34,091 bases of DNA from Thermodesulfovibrionales bacterium (lineage in GTDB: Bacteria; Nitrospirota; Thermodesulfovibrionia; Thermodesulfovibrionales; UBA9159), in NCBI GenBank assembly GCA_035622735.1, contig DASPUT010000162.1, positions 1-34,091 on the forward strand, in the 5' to 3' direction. The notes under the pieces are model-generated. The model ran no database searches, had not been told where the DNA came from, and saw only the letters and a program-made list of their open reading frames with translations. Positions within the stretch are counted from its first letter, which is position 1. Each line of letters opens with the position of its first letter. Shown piece after piece: positions 1-8,122 of the stretch. Position numbers and translations under genes: made by a program.

Positions 1-280
1 TAATGATCTGGTACAAAGACGCACCCTTTGAACAGAGTGTTCCTTCGTTGATTGGATGCTCCGGGTCACCTTCCGTGTTGACAACCTTCCCATCCTTCAC
101 GGAGACGAGGATGCCACAGCCAACGGAACAATAAGGACATACCGTAGTCGTCTCTTTTGCGCCTTTAATCCTCAGCCCCTGAGCGTGGGCCTTCACAGGA
201 TCGAGGTTGACTCCGAGCGATCCAAGCGCGAGAGTTCCGCCGGACAATTTTAGGAAATTACGGCGTGATATCTGCATCAT
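1..280 (-). CDS. Formate dehydrogenase catalytic (alpha) subunit, N-terminal part; runs off the window edge
   Basis: Partial gene: about 93 N-terminal residues are present and the rest lies beyond base 1. Translating the complement from the paired ATG codons at 280 and 277 gives a twin-arginine signal (SRRNFLKLSGG, followed by an Ala/Leu/Gly-rich stretch), so the enzyme is probably exported folded to the periplasm. Next comes the N-terminal [4Fe-4S] motif of molybdopterin oxidoreductases (CPYCSVGCG, with a fourth Cys in GTLCSKGA). The sequence resembles FdnG/FdhA of membrane-bound formate dehydrogenases, which oxidise formate and pass electrons to a beta ferredoxin subunit and the quinone pool. 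A GAGGAGGAG Shine-Dalgarno lies just upstream and is better spaced for the second ATG (277). Whether the enzyme carries selenocysteine or cysteine at the active site cannot be seen. Another Tat-exported molybdopterin enzyme is possible. Confidence 0.85.
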   Translation of the reverse strand, partial: MMQISRRNFLKLSGGTLALGSLGVNLDPVKAHAQGLRIKGAKETTTVCPYCSVGCGILVSVKDGKVVNTEGDPEHPINEGTLCSKGASLYQII

Positions 281-469
281 TCTCCTCCTCTTTAAAGGGC
301 CGTACACCCGTGAGCAGTGCGCCACGGCCACGTTGATACATTGCGTACCGTGATGAATTTGTTAAGGGAGTCTCCGCGTTGTGCAGTACTTCATACCTGG
401 TGCGTAAAGAACCTGCATTTCACCTGCAGAAGCGAGTAGTGATAACCACATCATGACTATTAAAAAAAA

Positions 470-498
470 ATTATAGGTTTATGAAAAAAATATGTCAA
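470..498 (-). promoter_or_regulatory. Consensus sigma-70 promoter for the formate dehydrogenase gene
   Basis: On the minus strand TTGACA (498-493) and TATAAT (475-470) are separated by exactly 17 bases, a perfect consensus housekeeping promoter. The -35 hexamer overlaps the stop codon of the upstream EF-G gene. The expected start of transcription near 463 leaves a leader of about 180 bases before the dehydrogenase start codon. That leader holds only short inverted repeats and no RNA element I recognise. Confidence 0.7.
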
Positions 499-2588
499 CC
501 CTTTTCTTCTTTAGCAGCCGCCTTCTCGGCGATTATCTTCTGGGCCAGGTGTGCCGGCAGTTCTTCATAGTGGGAAAATTCCATGGAATAGAGTCCCCTG
601 CCCGAGGTGACACTCTGGAGCTGGTTCGCGTATGTCAGCATCTCCGCCATCGGGACGAGAGCCATGATCTTCTGGTTGCCTCCCGCCTGGGGTTCGACGC
701 CCTGCACCTTACCCCTCTTCGCGTTCAGGTCTCCGATGACAGAACCGAGGGTATCGTCCGGAGTTGTTACTTCCACCTTCATAATCGGCTCGAGCAAAAC
801 AGGTTTTGCGTCGTGTACGACTTTCTTGATCGCCATCGAGCCGGCAATCTTGAATGCCATTTCCGAGGAGTCAACGGAGTGGTAAGAACCGTCATAGAGG
901 CTTACCCGGAAATCCACGAGTGGGTATCCCGCGATGACCCCTTCGTGCATCGCCTCGACGATACCCTTTTCGACGGCAGGAATATACTGGCGGGGGATAA
1001 CCCCCCCGACTATCTTGTCTACGAACTCGAATCCGCCCCCTCTCGGCAGCGGCTCAATTTCTATCCAGCAGTCTCCGTATTGCCCTCTTCCGCCTGATTG
1101 TTTCTTGTATCTTCCCTGTCCGCTCGCGGAAGCCTTGATCGTCTCACGGTACGGGATTTTGGGAGTCTTCATGATTACTTCCACCCCGAACTTTCTCTTC
1201 AGCCTCTCGAGGGTGACTTCAAGGTGAACCTGTCCCATCCCGGAGAGGAGCATCTCCTTCGTTTCTTCATCGCGGTGAAATTTCAGAGTCGGGTCTTCTT
1301 CGAGTATCCTGTGGAGTGCGGAGCTGACCTTATCTTCATCTCCTTTTGACTTGGGTGCTATGGCATAGGAAATGATCGGCTCCGCAAATTTGACCTTCTC
1401 GAAGACGATGGGACCGGACTCATCCGAGAGCGTGTCGCCGGTGTTCGTCTCCTTCAGTTTGGCAACAACGCCGATTTCACCGGGACCGATCAATTGCGCC
1501 GGAACCTGTTTTTTCCCGAGGAGATAAAAGACTTGGCCTATCCTCTCCTTTGTCCCTGCTGTCGTGTTCAGGACGGAGGAGTCTGCCTTGAGGGTCCCTG
1601 AATAGACCCTGAAGATCGAGAGTTTTCCCGCGTAAGGGTCAGCGATGGTCTTAAAGATATAGGCAGAGAATGGGTCCTTTTCATCGGGTCTTCTCTCTAT
1701 CTCCTTGCCGTCTTTCGTCTGCTTGCCTTTAATCGGCGATATTCGGGCCATCTCAACAGGAGAAGGGAGACAGAGCACTATCGTGTCGAGGAGTTCTGCC
1801 ATCCCGATGGTCTTTGCCGCCGACCCACAGGCAACAGGGATGAACCTGCGGGTGAGCGACCCTTCCTTTATCCCTCTGACGATCTCGTCGTCTGTCAGAG
1901 CGCCGCCATCGAGATAGCGTTCGAGGAGTGCGTCGTCGGATTCGGCGATCTTTTCGATGAGTCTTTTCCTGTAGCCCTCAGCCTCGGCAAGGAGTGCGGC
2001 GGGTATCTCAGTCGATGTGGGTTTCCCGCCTGAGAACGTGAGGGCCTTCATGGAGCGGATATCGATGATGCCTGAAAAGGTATTGCCCGCACCGATAGGC
2101 ATCTGGAGCGGTATCGCCTCTGTTTCGAAAGACTTTTCCACTTCCGATAGGGCCCGAGCAAAGTTGGCGTTGTCCTTATCCATCTTGTTCACAAATATAA
2201 TTCTCGGAATCTCGAATTCGCACGCATATTTCCAGACTTTTTCGGTCTCAGCCTTCACCCCGGAAATTGCACTCACAATGATGACTGCCCCGTCGACTCC
2301 TCTCAGGCAGCCCCTGGTATCTTCGAGGAAATTTATGAAGCCGGGGGTGTCGATGATGTTTATTCGGTGACCGTTCCAGGCGCAGAAAGCAAGAGACGAC
2401 GAGATAGTTATCTTTCGGGCAATCTCCTCCGGTTCAAAGTCGGTGGTAGATGTCCCGTTGTCCACCGAACCCAGTCTGTCGATCGAGCGGGCAGCAAAGA
2501 GAGTGGCTTCGGTCAATGAGGTCTTCCCCGCACCCCCATGCGCGATGACAGCAACGTTGCGAATCTTTGACACGTCAAAGTTGGCCAT
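495..2588 (-). CDS. Elongation factor G paralogue (EF-G2-like translational GTPase)
   Basis: The product is 697 aa, the usual EF-G length, with the full EF-G domain order: GTPase (about 1-280), beta-barrel, domain III, domain IV and the C-terminal ferredoxin-like fold. The P-loop reads AHGGAGKTS rather than the AHIDAGKT of canonical EF-G. The switch I region has ARKITIS where the canonical factor has RGITI. Switch II (DTPGFINF) and the G4 motif (NKMD) are intact. These changes are typical of the second EF-G family found beside a normal fusA in many bacteria. Members bind the ribosome, but their role in translocation or ribosome recycling varies. The gene stands alone, with a 294-base gap upstream and a GGGGG Shine-Dalgarno five bases before the ATG. 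A canonical fusA would be expected elsewhere in the genome. Confidence 0.9.
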   Translation of the reverse strand: MANFDVSKIRNVAVIAHGGAGKTSLTEATLFAARSIDRLGSVDNGTSTTDFEPEEIARKITISSSLAFCAWNGHRINIIDTPGFINFLEDTRGCLRGVDGAVIIVSAISGVKAETEKVWKYACEFEIPRIIFVNKMDKDNANFARALSEVEKSFETEAIPLQMPIGAGNTFSGIIDIRSMKALTFSGGKPTSTEIPAALLAEAEGYRKRLIEKIAESDDALLERYLDGGALTDDEIVRGIKEGSLTRRFIPVACGSAAKTIGMAELLDTIVLCLPSPVEMARISPIKGKQTKDGKEIERRPDEKDPFSAYIFKTIADPYAGKLSIFRVYSGTLKADSSVLNTTAGTKERIGQVFYLLGKKQVPAQLIGPGEIGVVAKLKETNTGDTLSDESGPIVFEKVKFAEPIISYAIAPKSKGDEDKVSSALHRILEEDPTLKFHRDEETKEMLLSGMGQVHLEVTLERLKRKFGVEVIMKTPKIPYRETIKASASGQGRYKKQSGGRGQYGDCWIEIEPLPRGGGFEFVDKIVGGVIPRQYIPAVEKGIVEAMHEGVIAGYPLVDFRVSLYDGSYHSVDSSEMAFKIAGSMAIKKVVHDAKPVLLEPIMKVEVTTPDDTLGSVIGDLNAKRGKVQGVEPQAGGNQKIMALVPMAEMLTYANQLQSVTSGRGLYSMEFSHYEELPAHLAQKIIAEKAAAKEEKG

Positions 2589-2882
2589 GTAATCCCCCTT
2601 CTATAATCTATTTATGGAATATTCAGTACGTAACCTCAGAGCGTGCGAAAACGAGAACCCGGATTCTCAGCCAGAGGGTCCTCAAGGTTTCCGTAATTTT
2701 AATCTTTAAGAGAGAAATACGCAAGGGCTTGAAATCATTTCCGGAAGAGAAGACGGGTTCCTCAGAAGAAACTCTTCATGTGAGCCTCCTTCCTCTCTGC
2801 GGGAATGATCAAGGCGCCTCGGTCAGACTGCTGCGAACTTTCAAGATCATACAAAACGGCTCCGGAAGCATCTCTTGACAGA
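2589..2882. other. Intergenic region between rseC and the EF-G gene
   Basis: No convincing gene. On the minus strand there is a clear AGGAGG (2790-2785) followed five bases later by ATG at 2779 and a stop after only five sense codons (2762). It could be a leader peptide or a chance match. A weak promoter (TTACGT, 17 bases, TAGATT) lies close to the EF-G start codon. No obvious terminator follows rseC. Confidence 0.35.
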
Positions 2883-3305
2883 TTATTCGAGAATTTCCTC
2901 GATCGTCGGTTTGTATTCTATATTTTTCTCCGCCCTGACGCTCCATATCCTGATGAGGAGGAAGGATAGCAGAAAGGCCCCGAAGCCCGAGACTGCGGAA
3001 AGGATATCCGGGTCTGCCTCTCTGAAGAGCCCGCTCAGAAACTCTTTTCCGATCACGGCGCCGATAACGAGAGCGAGAGTCGGTACCCCGTACACGAGCA
3101 GGGCACCCTTAAGGTACGAGTAAGGCTTCATCACCACCTTCACCTTCTGGCCTATCGCGGCACGTATCGTATTAACCGCTTCTATCTCTGCCCCGGATTC
3201 AGTGAGTTTACACCCTGCCCGGCATTGGTCGCAGGCAGATTTTCTTTCTACGGAGACCACAGCTATAATGCCGTTTACCGCCTTGACGATTCCGATTTCA
3301 TCCAT
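2883..3305 (-). CDS. rseC: SoxR-reducing system protein RseC family
   Basis: A small inner-membrane protein of 140 aa. The N-terminal cytoplasmic part has the family Cys cluster (CDQCRAGC, about residues 25-32). Two membrane helices follow (about 66-88 and 101-120), then a short charged tail. RseC/MucC proteins are linked to the Rsx/Rnf-associated reduction of SoxR and to sigma-E control in proteobacteria; in anaerobes they often accompany Rnf-type electron transfer. No rsx or rnf gene is in this window, so its partner here is unknown. It is the last gene of the leftward run after panD, with an 88-base gap and a weak GAGG before the ATG. Confidence 0.85.
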   Translation of the reverse strand: MDEIGIVKAVNGIIAVVSVERKSACDQCRAGCKLTESGAEIEAVNTIRAAIGQKVKVVMKPYSYLKGALLVYGVPTLALVIGAVIGKEFLSGLFREADPDILSAVSGFGAFLLSFLLIRIWSVRAEKNIEYKPTIEEILE

Positions 3306-3393
3306 TGTCCTCGCGAGTGAGCCTGTAGCTCCGAGCGGAAAAGGGCAGGCCCGTTTCTCCTCTCATCTCTGCGTCTGCAGCCGAGACGCTCTT

Positions 3394-3744
3394 TTATCGA
3401 ACAACCCTGTTGTTCTGGTCGAGACGAATGATCGTCGGTCTGAAATCGGTAAGGTCCTCGGACGCGAAGTAGCTGTAACAGAATATAATCACCTTGTCGC
3501 CGACTACGCCTTTCCTCGCCGTCGGCCCGTTCAGACAGATTTCTCCGCTCTTCGCCTTCCCGGGCATGACGTAGGTTTCGAATCGCTCGCCGTTGTTCAG
3601 ATTGCTCACCATCACCTGTTCGAAGGGGAGGATGCCACTCTCCTGCAGGAGGTCAGAGTCTATGGTTATGCTGCCTTCATACGCGAGATTCGAGTCGGTA
3701 ACCGTTGCCATATGGAGTTTTGCTCTCAGGACGCAGCGTAGCAT
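3394..3744 (-). CDS. panD: Aspartate 1-decarboxylase (pyruvoyl enzyme precursor)
   Basis: PanD converts L-aspartate to beta-alanine for pantothenate and coenzyme A synthesis in the cytoplasm. The 116-aa length is normal. The self-cleavage site is present as YEGS, with Gly24-Ser25 at the position where Ser25 becomes the pyruvoyl group. Lys9 and Tyr58 (in FETYV) match the catalytic Lys and the conserved Tyr. The C-terminal part is the usual double-psi barrel sequence. The gene starts 9 bases after the gatC stop, so the two are almost certainly co-transcribed. The other pantothenate genes are not nearby. Confidence 0.96.
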   Translation of the reverse strand: MLRCVLRAKLHMATVTDSNLAYEGSITIDSDLLQESGILPFEQVMVSNLNNGERFETYVMPGKAKSGEICLNGPTARKGVVGDKVIIFCYSYFASEDLTDFRPTIIRLDQNNRVVR

Positions 3745-3753
3745 AATGATCTT

Positions 3754-4032
3754 CTATTCGATGATCTTGGGGACCCTGAAGAAATTGCCTGACCTGTCCG
3801 GTGCATTCGCAAGGGCGGCGCGAAGGGGAAGGGAACTTCTCAGAGCGTCCTCCCTCATCACGTTGTTCATCTCAAGGACGTGGGAGGTCGGGTCAACCCC
3901 GGAAGTATCGAGTTCATTGAGTTTCCTCACATACTCGAGAATGCCGCCGAGCTGGCCCGAAAACAGTTCTTTCTCGCTTTCCGAGAGTGAAAGCCGCGCA
4001 AGATGCGCGATATGTTCTACCGGTATTTTCAG
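3754..4032 (-). CDS. gatC: Asp/Glu-tRNA amidotransferase subunit C; probable CTG start
   Basis: GatC is the small subunit of the GatCAB amidotransferase that turns Glu-tRNA(Gln) and Asp-tRNA(Asn) into Gln- and Asn-tRNA. The family core is clear: HIAHLARLSLSESE near the start, LGGILEYVRKLNELDT in the middle and a C-terminal RVPKIIE. The start is unusual. The only ordinary start codon in frame is a TTG at 4065, inside the end of pcrA and with no spaced Shine-Dalgarno. A CTG at 4032, eight bases downstream of an AGAGGA that overlaps the pcrA stop, gives the normal family N-terminus (LKIPVEHIAHLARL). I place the start there, as an inference. gatA and gatB are not in the window. Confidence 0.85.
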   Translation of the reverse strand: MKIPVEHIAHLARLSLSESEKELFSGQLGGILEYVRKLNELDTSGVDPTSHVLEMNNVMREDALRSSLPLRAALANAPDRSGNFFRVPKIIE

Positions 4033-4042
4033 TTCGATTCCT

Positions 4043-6163
4043 CTATATCTTTTCGAGATTAGCAAACCTGAGAACGAGTTTCTTTATTCCTATATTGGGG
4101 AAGTTTACCGTGACTTTTTGCTCTTCGCCGTCGCCGTAGCAGTCCCTCACAACACCGACTCCCCATTTCGGATGCCGTACCCGGCACCCCGCCACATAGG
4201 GGAAGACGCGTTTTGACGAATCCGCATCCCTTCTTGCAGGGGCCTGCGCAAGGGAAGTGCGAGTCGATTTCTCAATCCACTGACAGCACTCCTTCGGGAC
4301 ATCGAAGAGGAAACGTGACGGTTCCTGATTCTGGACTTTTGTGTAGAGCCTCCTCTTGCCGGCACCGGTGAGGAGAAGGACATCCTTCGCCCTCGTCATG
4401 CCGACATACAAAAGTCGCCGTTCTTCATTGATTTCATCGGGACTGTCGAGAGCCTTAAAATAAGGCAGCACGCCTTCTTCGAGGCCGATGACGAACACGA
4501 CGGGGAATTCAAGCCCCTTAGCCGTATGGAGCGTCATAAGGGAAACAGCGTTCTCCTTTGGGGAATCGTCAAGGTTCGTGAGGAGGGCGACTTTTTCGGC
4601 GAAATCCTTGATGCCGGTATTTGCGGCAGACGCAATGAGTTCATCGACATTCTCATTTCTCTCTTCATCAATGAACTCACGGTAACCCGTCCTGTCGATA
4701 ATATCCTTGAGCATCTCGGCTGCCGTCTTATATTTTTCAGACGCCACGTCTTCGATGAGGCGGATGAATTGCTCAAGACGGTCTGTGATATCCTGCGATT
4801 TCTTGAGCGCCGATTTGTTGGTCTTCATCGTCGATTTCAATGCCTCGAAGAGGCTGAGGGATCTCTTCTTGGCCTCCTGTTCTATCCTCGACAACGTGGC
4901 GGCACCTATTCCCCTCGGAGGGCAATTGATTATCCGTCTGAAACTCACGTTGTCATAGTGATTCAGGATAAGGCGCATATAGGCGATAATGTCTTTAATC
5001 TCCTTCCTCTGGTAGAAGGCGATGCCGCCCAGAATGCGATAGGGTATCCCCTCGTCCCTCAGTTTCTCCTCCACGGCACGCGACTGGATGTTGACCCGAT
5101 AGAGCACGGCAAAGTCTCTGTACTCGTACGCTCCTTTCAGGTAGAAATCCTTTATGGTCTTTGCAATGTGCTGTGCCTCCTCGTCTTCGCTGCTGAGCCA
5201 ACAGTGGTACACCCGCTCTCCGCATCCCCTACCCGTCCAGAGTTTCTTCTCTTTCCTGATGGGATTTCTTGCGATGACTGCGCCGGCCACATCGAGGATA
5301 TTCTGCGTCGAGCGGTAATTCTGTTCGAGGCGTATTATCCTTGCACCGGTAAAATCTTTTTCAAAACGGAATACGTTTGTAACATCAGCACCACGGAACC
5401 GGTAGATGCTTTGATCATCGTCACCTACGACGGTAACATTCCGGTGGGCAGAAGCGAGCAGTCTCAAGAAGCGGTACTGGGCATAATTGGTGTCCTGGAA
5501 TTCATCAACAAAAATGTACTGGAATTCGTCCTGATACTTTTTCAGGATTTCGGGATGTTTCTCGAAAAGCGTAAGCGTGAGACAGATGAGGTCATCGAAA
5601 TCGAGGGCATTACACTTCTTCAGTTCGTCCCGATAACGCAGATAGACGCGCGCGAGCTTTTCATCGAATCCGAAGCCGTCGCCGGTCGAGAGGAATTCTT
5701 CCGGACCGATAAGGGACGATTTGAGGGCGCTGATCCTCGCTGCGACGCCGCGGTAAAGGGCTTCGTGGATCTTAAATTCCCGCAGGATATGCCGTATGAG
5801 ATTACGCTGATCATCATCGTCGTATATCGAGAAATCGCGCGAGTATCCCATGGCGTCGATCGTCTTCCTGAGTATCTTGCTGCACTGTGAATGAAAGGTC
5901 CCGACCCAGGAGCCATGCATATCCTTTCCCGTCAGCGACGAAATTCTCTCTTTCATTTCATTGGCCGCCTTGTTCGTGAACGTCACGGCGAAAATGGATT
6001 TGTTGGTGAGGCGCTTTGCCTTCAAGAGGTACGCAAACTTGTGCGAGATAACCCTCGTCTTCCCGCTCCCCGCACCTGCGAGTATCAGGAGAGGGCCTTC
6101 GGTATGGAGAAGGGCATCGCGCTGCTGGGGATTCAAACCTTCTAATAAGCTGTCTTTCGGCAT
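4043..6163 (-). CDS. pcrA: ATP-dependent DNA helicase, UvrD/PcrA family
   Basis: A superfamily 1A 3'-5' DNA helicase of 706 aa, the usual PcrA length. Visible motifs, in order: the Q motif LNPQQRDALLH; Walker A GAGSGKT (about residues 31-37); motif Ia FTNKAANEM; motif II DEFQDTN; motif III GDDDQSIYRFRGAD; motif IV EQNYRS; and motifs V/VI near TLHTAKGLEF and RRLLYVGMTRAKD. The C-terminus (about 650-706) has the Tudor-like domain (VRHPKWGVGVV) that in PcrA contacts RNA polymerase, consistent with roles in nucleotide excision repair and in clearing transcription-replication conflicts. It lies 84 bases downstream of glmS. Its end overlaps the Shine-Dalgarno of gatC, indicating translational coupling. 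The ATG has no strong Shine-Dalgarno. Confidence 0.96.
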   Translation of the reverse strand: MPKDSLLEGLNPQQRDALLHTEGPLLILAGAGSGKTRVISHKFAYLLKAKRLTNKSIFAVTFTNKAANEMKERISSLTGKDMHGSWVGTFHSQCSKILRKTIDAMGYSRDFSIYDDDDQRNLIRHILREFKIHEALYRGVAARISALKSSLIGPEEFLSTGDGFGFDEKLARVYLRYRDELKKCNALDFDDLICLTLTLFEKHPEILKKYQDEFQYIFVDEFQDTNYAQYRFLRLLASAHRNVTVVGDDDQSIYRFRGADVTNVFRFEKDFTGARIIRLEQNYRSTQNILDVAGAVIARNPIRKEKKLWTGRGCGERVYHCWLSSEDEEAQHIAKTIKDFYLKGAYEYRDFAVLYRVNIQSRAVEEKLRDEGIPYRILGGIAFYQRKEIKDIIAYMRLILNHYDNVSFRRIINCPPRGIGAATLSRIEQEAKKRSLSLFEALKSTMKTNKSALKKSQDITDRLEQFIRLIEDVASEKYKTAAEMLKDIIDRTGYREFIDEERNENVDELIASAANTGIKDFAEKVALLTNLDDSPKENAVSLMTLHTAKGLEFPVVFVIGLEEGVLPYFKALDSPDEINEERRLLYVGMTRAKDVLLLTGAGKRRLYTKVQNQEPSRFLFDVPKECCQWIEKSTRTSLAQAPARRDADSSKRVFPYVAGCRVRHPKWGVGVVRDCYGDGEEQKVTVNFPNIGIKKLVLRFANLEKI

Positions 6164-6247
6164 GGGGGATCGCTTCTATAATACCATAAATGGCAGGACG
6201 GACGCCAAAATTTCATGACCATACCAAAGACACGCTCCGGTCCCTGA

Positions 6248-8074
6248 TTATTCAACGGTAACGCTCTTCGCCAGATTCCTCGGCTGATCAACGTCACACC
6301 CCCGTAATACGCCGATGTGATATGCGAGGAGTTGCAGAGGCACGGTCAGCAGGATTGGCGTCAGATAGGCATTGGATGGCGGAACGGACATAGAGAAATC
6401 AGAGAGTGCAGGAACCTCACGATCTCCGGCGTTCACGAGAGAGACGACTTTGCCGCCCCTGCTCTTCACTTCCTGGATGTTGGAGATTATCTTTTCGCGG
6501 AGCGTATCTTTCGGCGCCAGGACGACGACCGGAAGTTCTTCGTCTATCAGCGCTATGGGCCCGTGCTTCATCTCTCCGGCGGGATACCCTTCCGCATGAA
6601 TATAGGAGATTTCTTTGAGTTTGAGCGCACCTTCGAGGGCAATGGGGTAATCGATGCCCCTGCCGAGGTAGAGAAAGTCGTCTGCCTTGCAGAGGGCCTT
6701 CGCCATGGTTTCTATATCTTCGTTGCGTTCAAGGATCTGTTCCACTTTGTCGGGGAGAGAGAGCAACTCCCTCAAGAGGAGACCGGCCTTCTCTCCCGAC
6801 AGGGCGCCCGTTGTCGAACCCACTGCCACGGCAAACAGGTAAAGCCCGATGATCTGGGAGGTGAAGGCCTTTGTGGATGCGACACCGATTTCAGGGCCGG
6901 AGTGGGTATAAAACACGGCGTCTGCTTCCCTCACCGATGAGCTTCCGACCACATTGCAGATACTGAGGACTTTCGCACCAATCTTCCTCGCCTCCTTCTG
7001 GGCAGCAAGGGTGTCGGCGGTTTCCCCTGACTGGGTTATCGCTATGAGGAGGTCGCCCGGTTTTATGAGGGGGTTTCGGTACCTGAATTCCGAAGCCACA
7101 TCGACCTCGACGGGGACCCGTGCGATATTTTCGATGGTGTATTTGCCGACGAGGGCTGCGTGCCATGAGGTGCCGCAGGCGACGATGAAGATCTTCCCGA
7201 TAGCCTTTAGATCGTCTTCCGTGAGACCGAACTCTTCCAGGTTCACTTCTCCTCTTTCCGCACTGAACCGTCCCCTCAGCGTATCCGCAATCGCCCGCGG
7301 CTGCTCGTAGATCTCTTTCAGCATGAAGTGTTTATATCCGCCTTTTTCCGCCATGGAAGGGCTCCACGATATGGACGTCACCTCTTTCTGGATCGGGACC
7401 CCTTCGAGCGTCGTTACCATGACACCGTCATCGGTCAGAATCGCCATCTCCCCGTCGTCGAGGAACATCACCCGTTTCGAGTGATTGAAGAAGGCCGGCA
7501 CGTCGGAAGCGATAAAGTATTCCCCGTCACCGAGGCCGACGCAGAGGGGACTATCTTTCTTTACGCCGATGACCTTGCCTTCTTCTTTTTCACTGATCAC
7601 CGCGAGGGCATAGGCACCCCTGACGTCTCTCAGGGCGTCCCGGACAGCATCTTCCAAAAGACGCCCCTCCGAATATTTGTGAATGAGGTGGCACAATACC
7701 TCCGTGTCCGTTTCAGAGGTGAAACGGTACCCTTCCGCAATGAGCATTTGTTTCAACTCCAGGTAATTTTCGATTATCCCGTTATGGGCGATGACTATCC
7801 CGCCGGACCTGTGGGGATGCGCATTCTCCTCCGAAGGTTTCCCGTGAGTCGCCCAACGCGTATGTCCTATGGCGGTTCGGCTTTCCCCGCTATCTCTTCC
7901 AAAGAGGCTGAGGAGGTCATTCACCTTGCCTTTGCACCTCTTGATCGCTATCTTTCCTTCGGAAAAATAGGCTAGCCCTGCTGAGTCATAGCCCCTGTAT
8001 TCAAGGCGCTTGAGTCCTTCCAGCGCAACCGGGATGGCGTCTCCCTTTCCCGTATATCCGATTATCCCGCACAT
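6248..8074 (-). CDS. glmS: Glutamine-fructose-6-phosphate aminotransferase (isomerising)
   Basis: GlmS makes glucosamine-6-phosphate from fructose-6-phosphate and glutamine, the first step to UDP-GlcNAc for peptidoglycan and LPS. The start is set by chemistry: the mature protein must begin with Cys1 after Met removal, and the ATG at 8074 gives MCGIIGYTG. A TTG five codons upstream is rejected. The 608-aa protein has the N-terminal glutaminase domain (RWATHG, then HNGIIENY) and two SIS domains (CGTSWHA; SQSGETADT-type loop seen as TQSGETADT). The C-terminal tail CDVDQPRNLAKSVTVE is the conserved tail that closes the active site. It follows glmU after 48 bases, a standard pairing of amino-sugar genes. 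Confidence 0.97.
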   Translation of the reverse strand: MCGIIGYTGKGDAIPVALEGLKRLEYRGYDSAGLAYFSEGKIAIKRCKGKVNDLLSLFGRDSGESRTAIGHTRWATHGKPSEENAHPHRSGGIVIAHNGIIENYLELKQMLIAEGYRFTSETDTEVLCHLIHKYSEGRLLEDAVRDALRDVRGAYALAVISEKEEGKVIGVKKDSPLCVGLGDGEYFIASDVPAFFNHSKRVMFLDDGEMAILTDDGVMVTTLEGVPIQKEVTSISWSPSMAEKGGYKHFMLKEIYEQPRAIADTLRGRFSAERGEVNLEEFGLTEDDLKAIGKIFIVACGTSWHAALVGKYTIENIARVPVEVDVASEFRYRNPLIKPGDLLIAITQSGETADTLAAQKEARKIGAKVLSICNVVGSSSVREADAVFYTHSGPEIGVASTKAFTSQIIGLYLFAVAVGSTTGALSGEKAGLLLRELLSLPDKVEQILERNEDIETMAKALCKADDFLYLGRGIDYPIALEGALKLKEISYIHAEGYPAGEMKHGPIALIDEELPVVVLAPKDTLREKIISNIQEVKSRGGKVVSLVNAGDREVPALSDFSMSVPPSNAYLTPILLTVPLQLLAYHIGVLRGCDVDQPRNLAKSVTVE

Positions 8075-8122
8075 GACAGCAGTCAGCAATCGGAGGATGG
8101 CTTCATAAAGCAGCCTTCCCGG

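Noticed and set aside
281-462. Possible riboswitch (for example molybdenum cofactor type) in the formate dehydrogenase leader
   Set aside because: Only short inverted repeats are visible and none matches a motif I can identify; it is kept only as a question about the leader.
4526-5890. A 454-codon open frame on the plus strand, opposite pcrA
   Set aside because: It is antisense to a helicase with every motif intact, has no recognisable domain, and is of the kind produced by codon bias on the complementary strand.
8075-8089. TTG five codons upstream as the glmS start
   Set aside because: It would bury the catalytic N-terminal Cys, which must follow the initiator Met directly.
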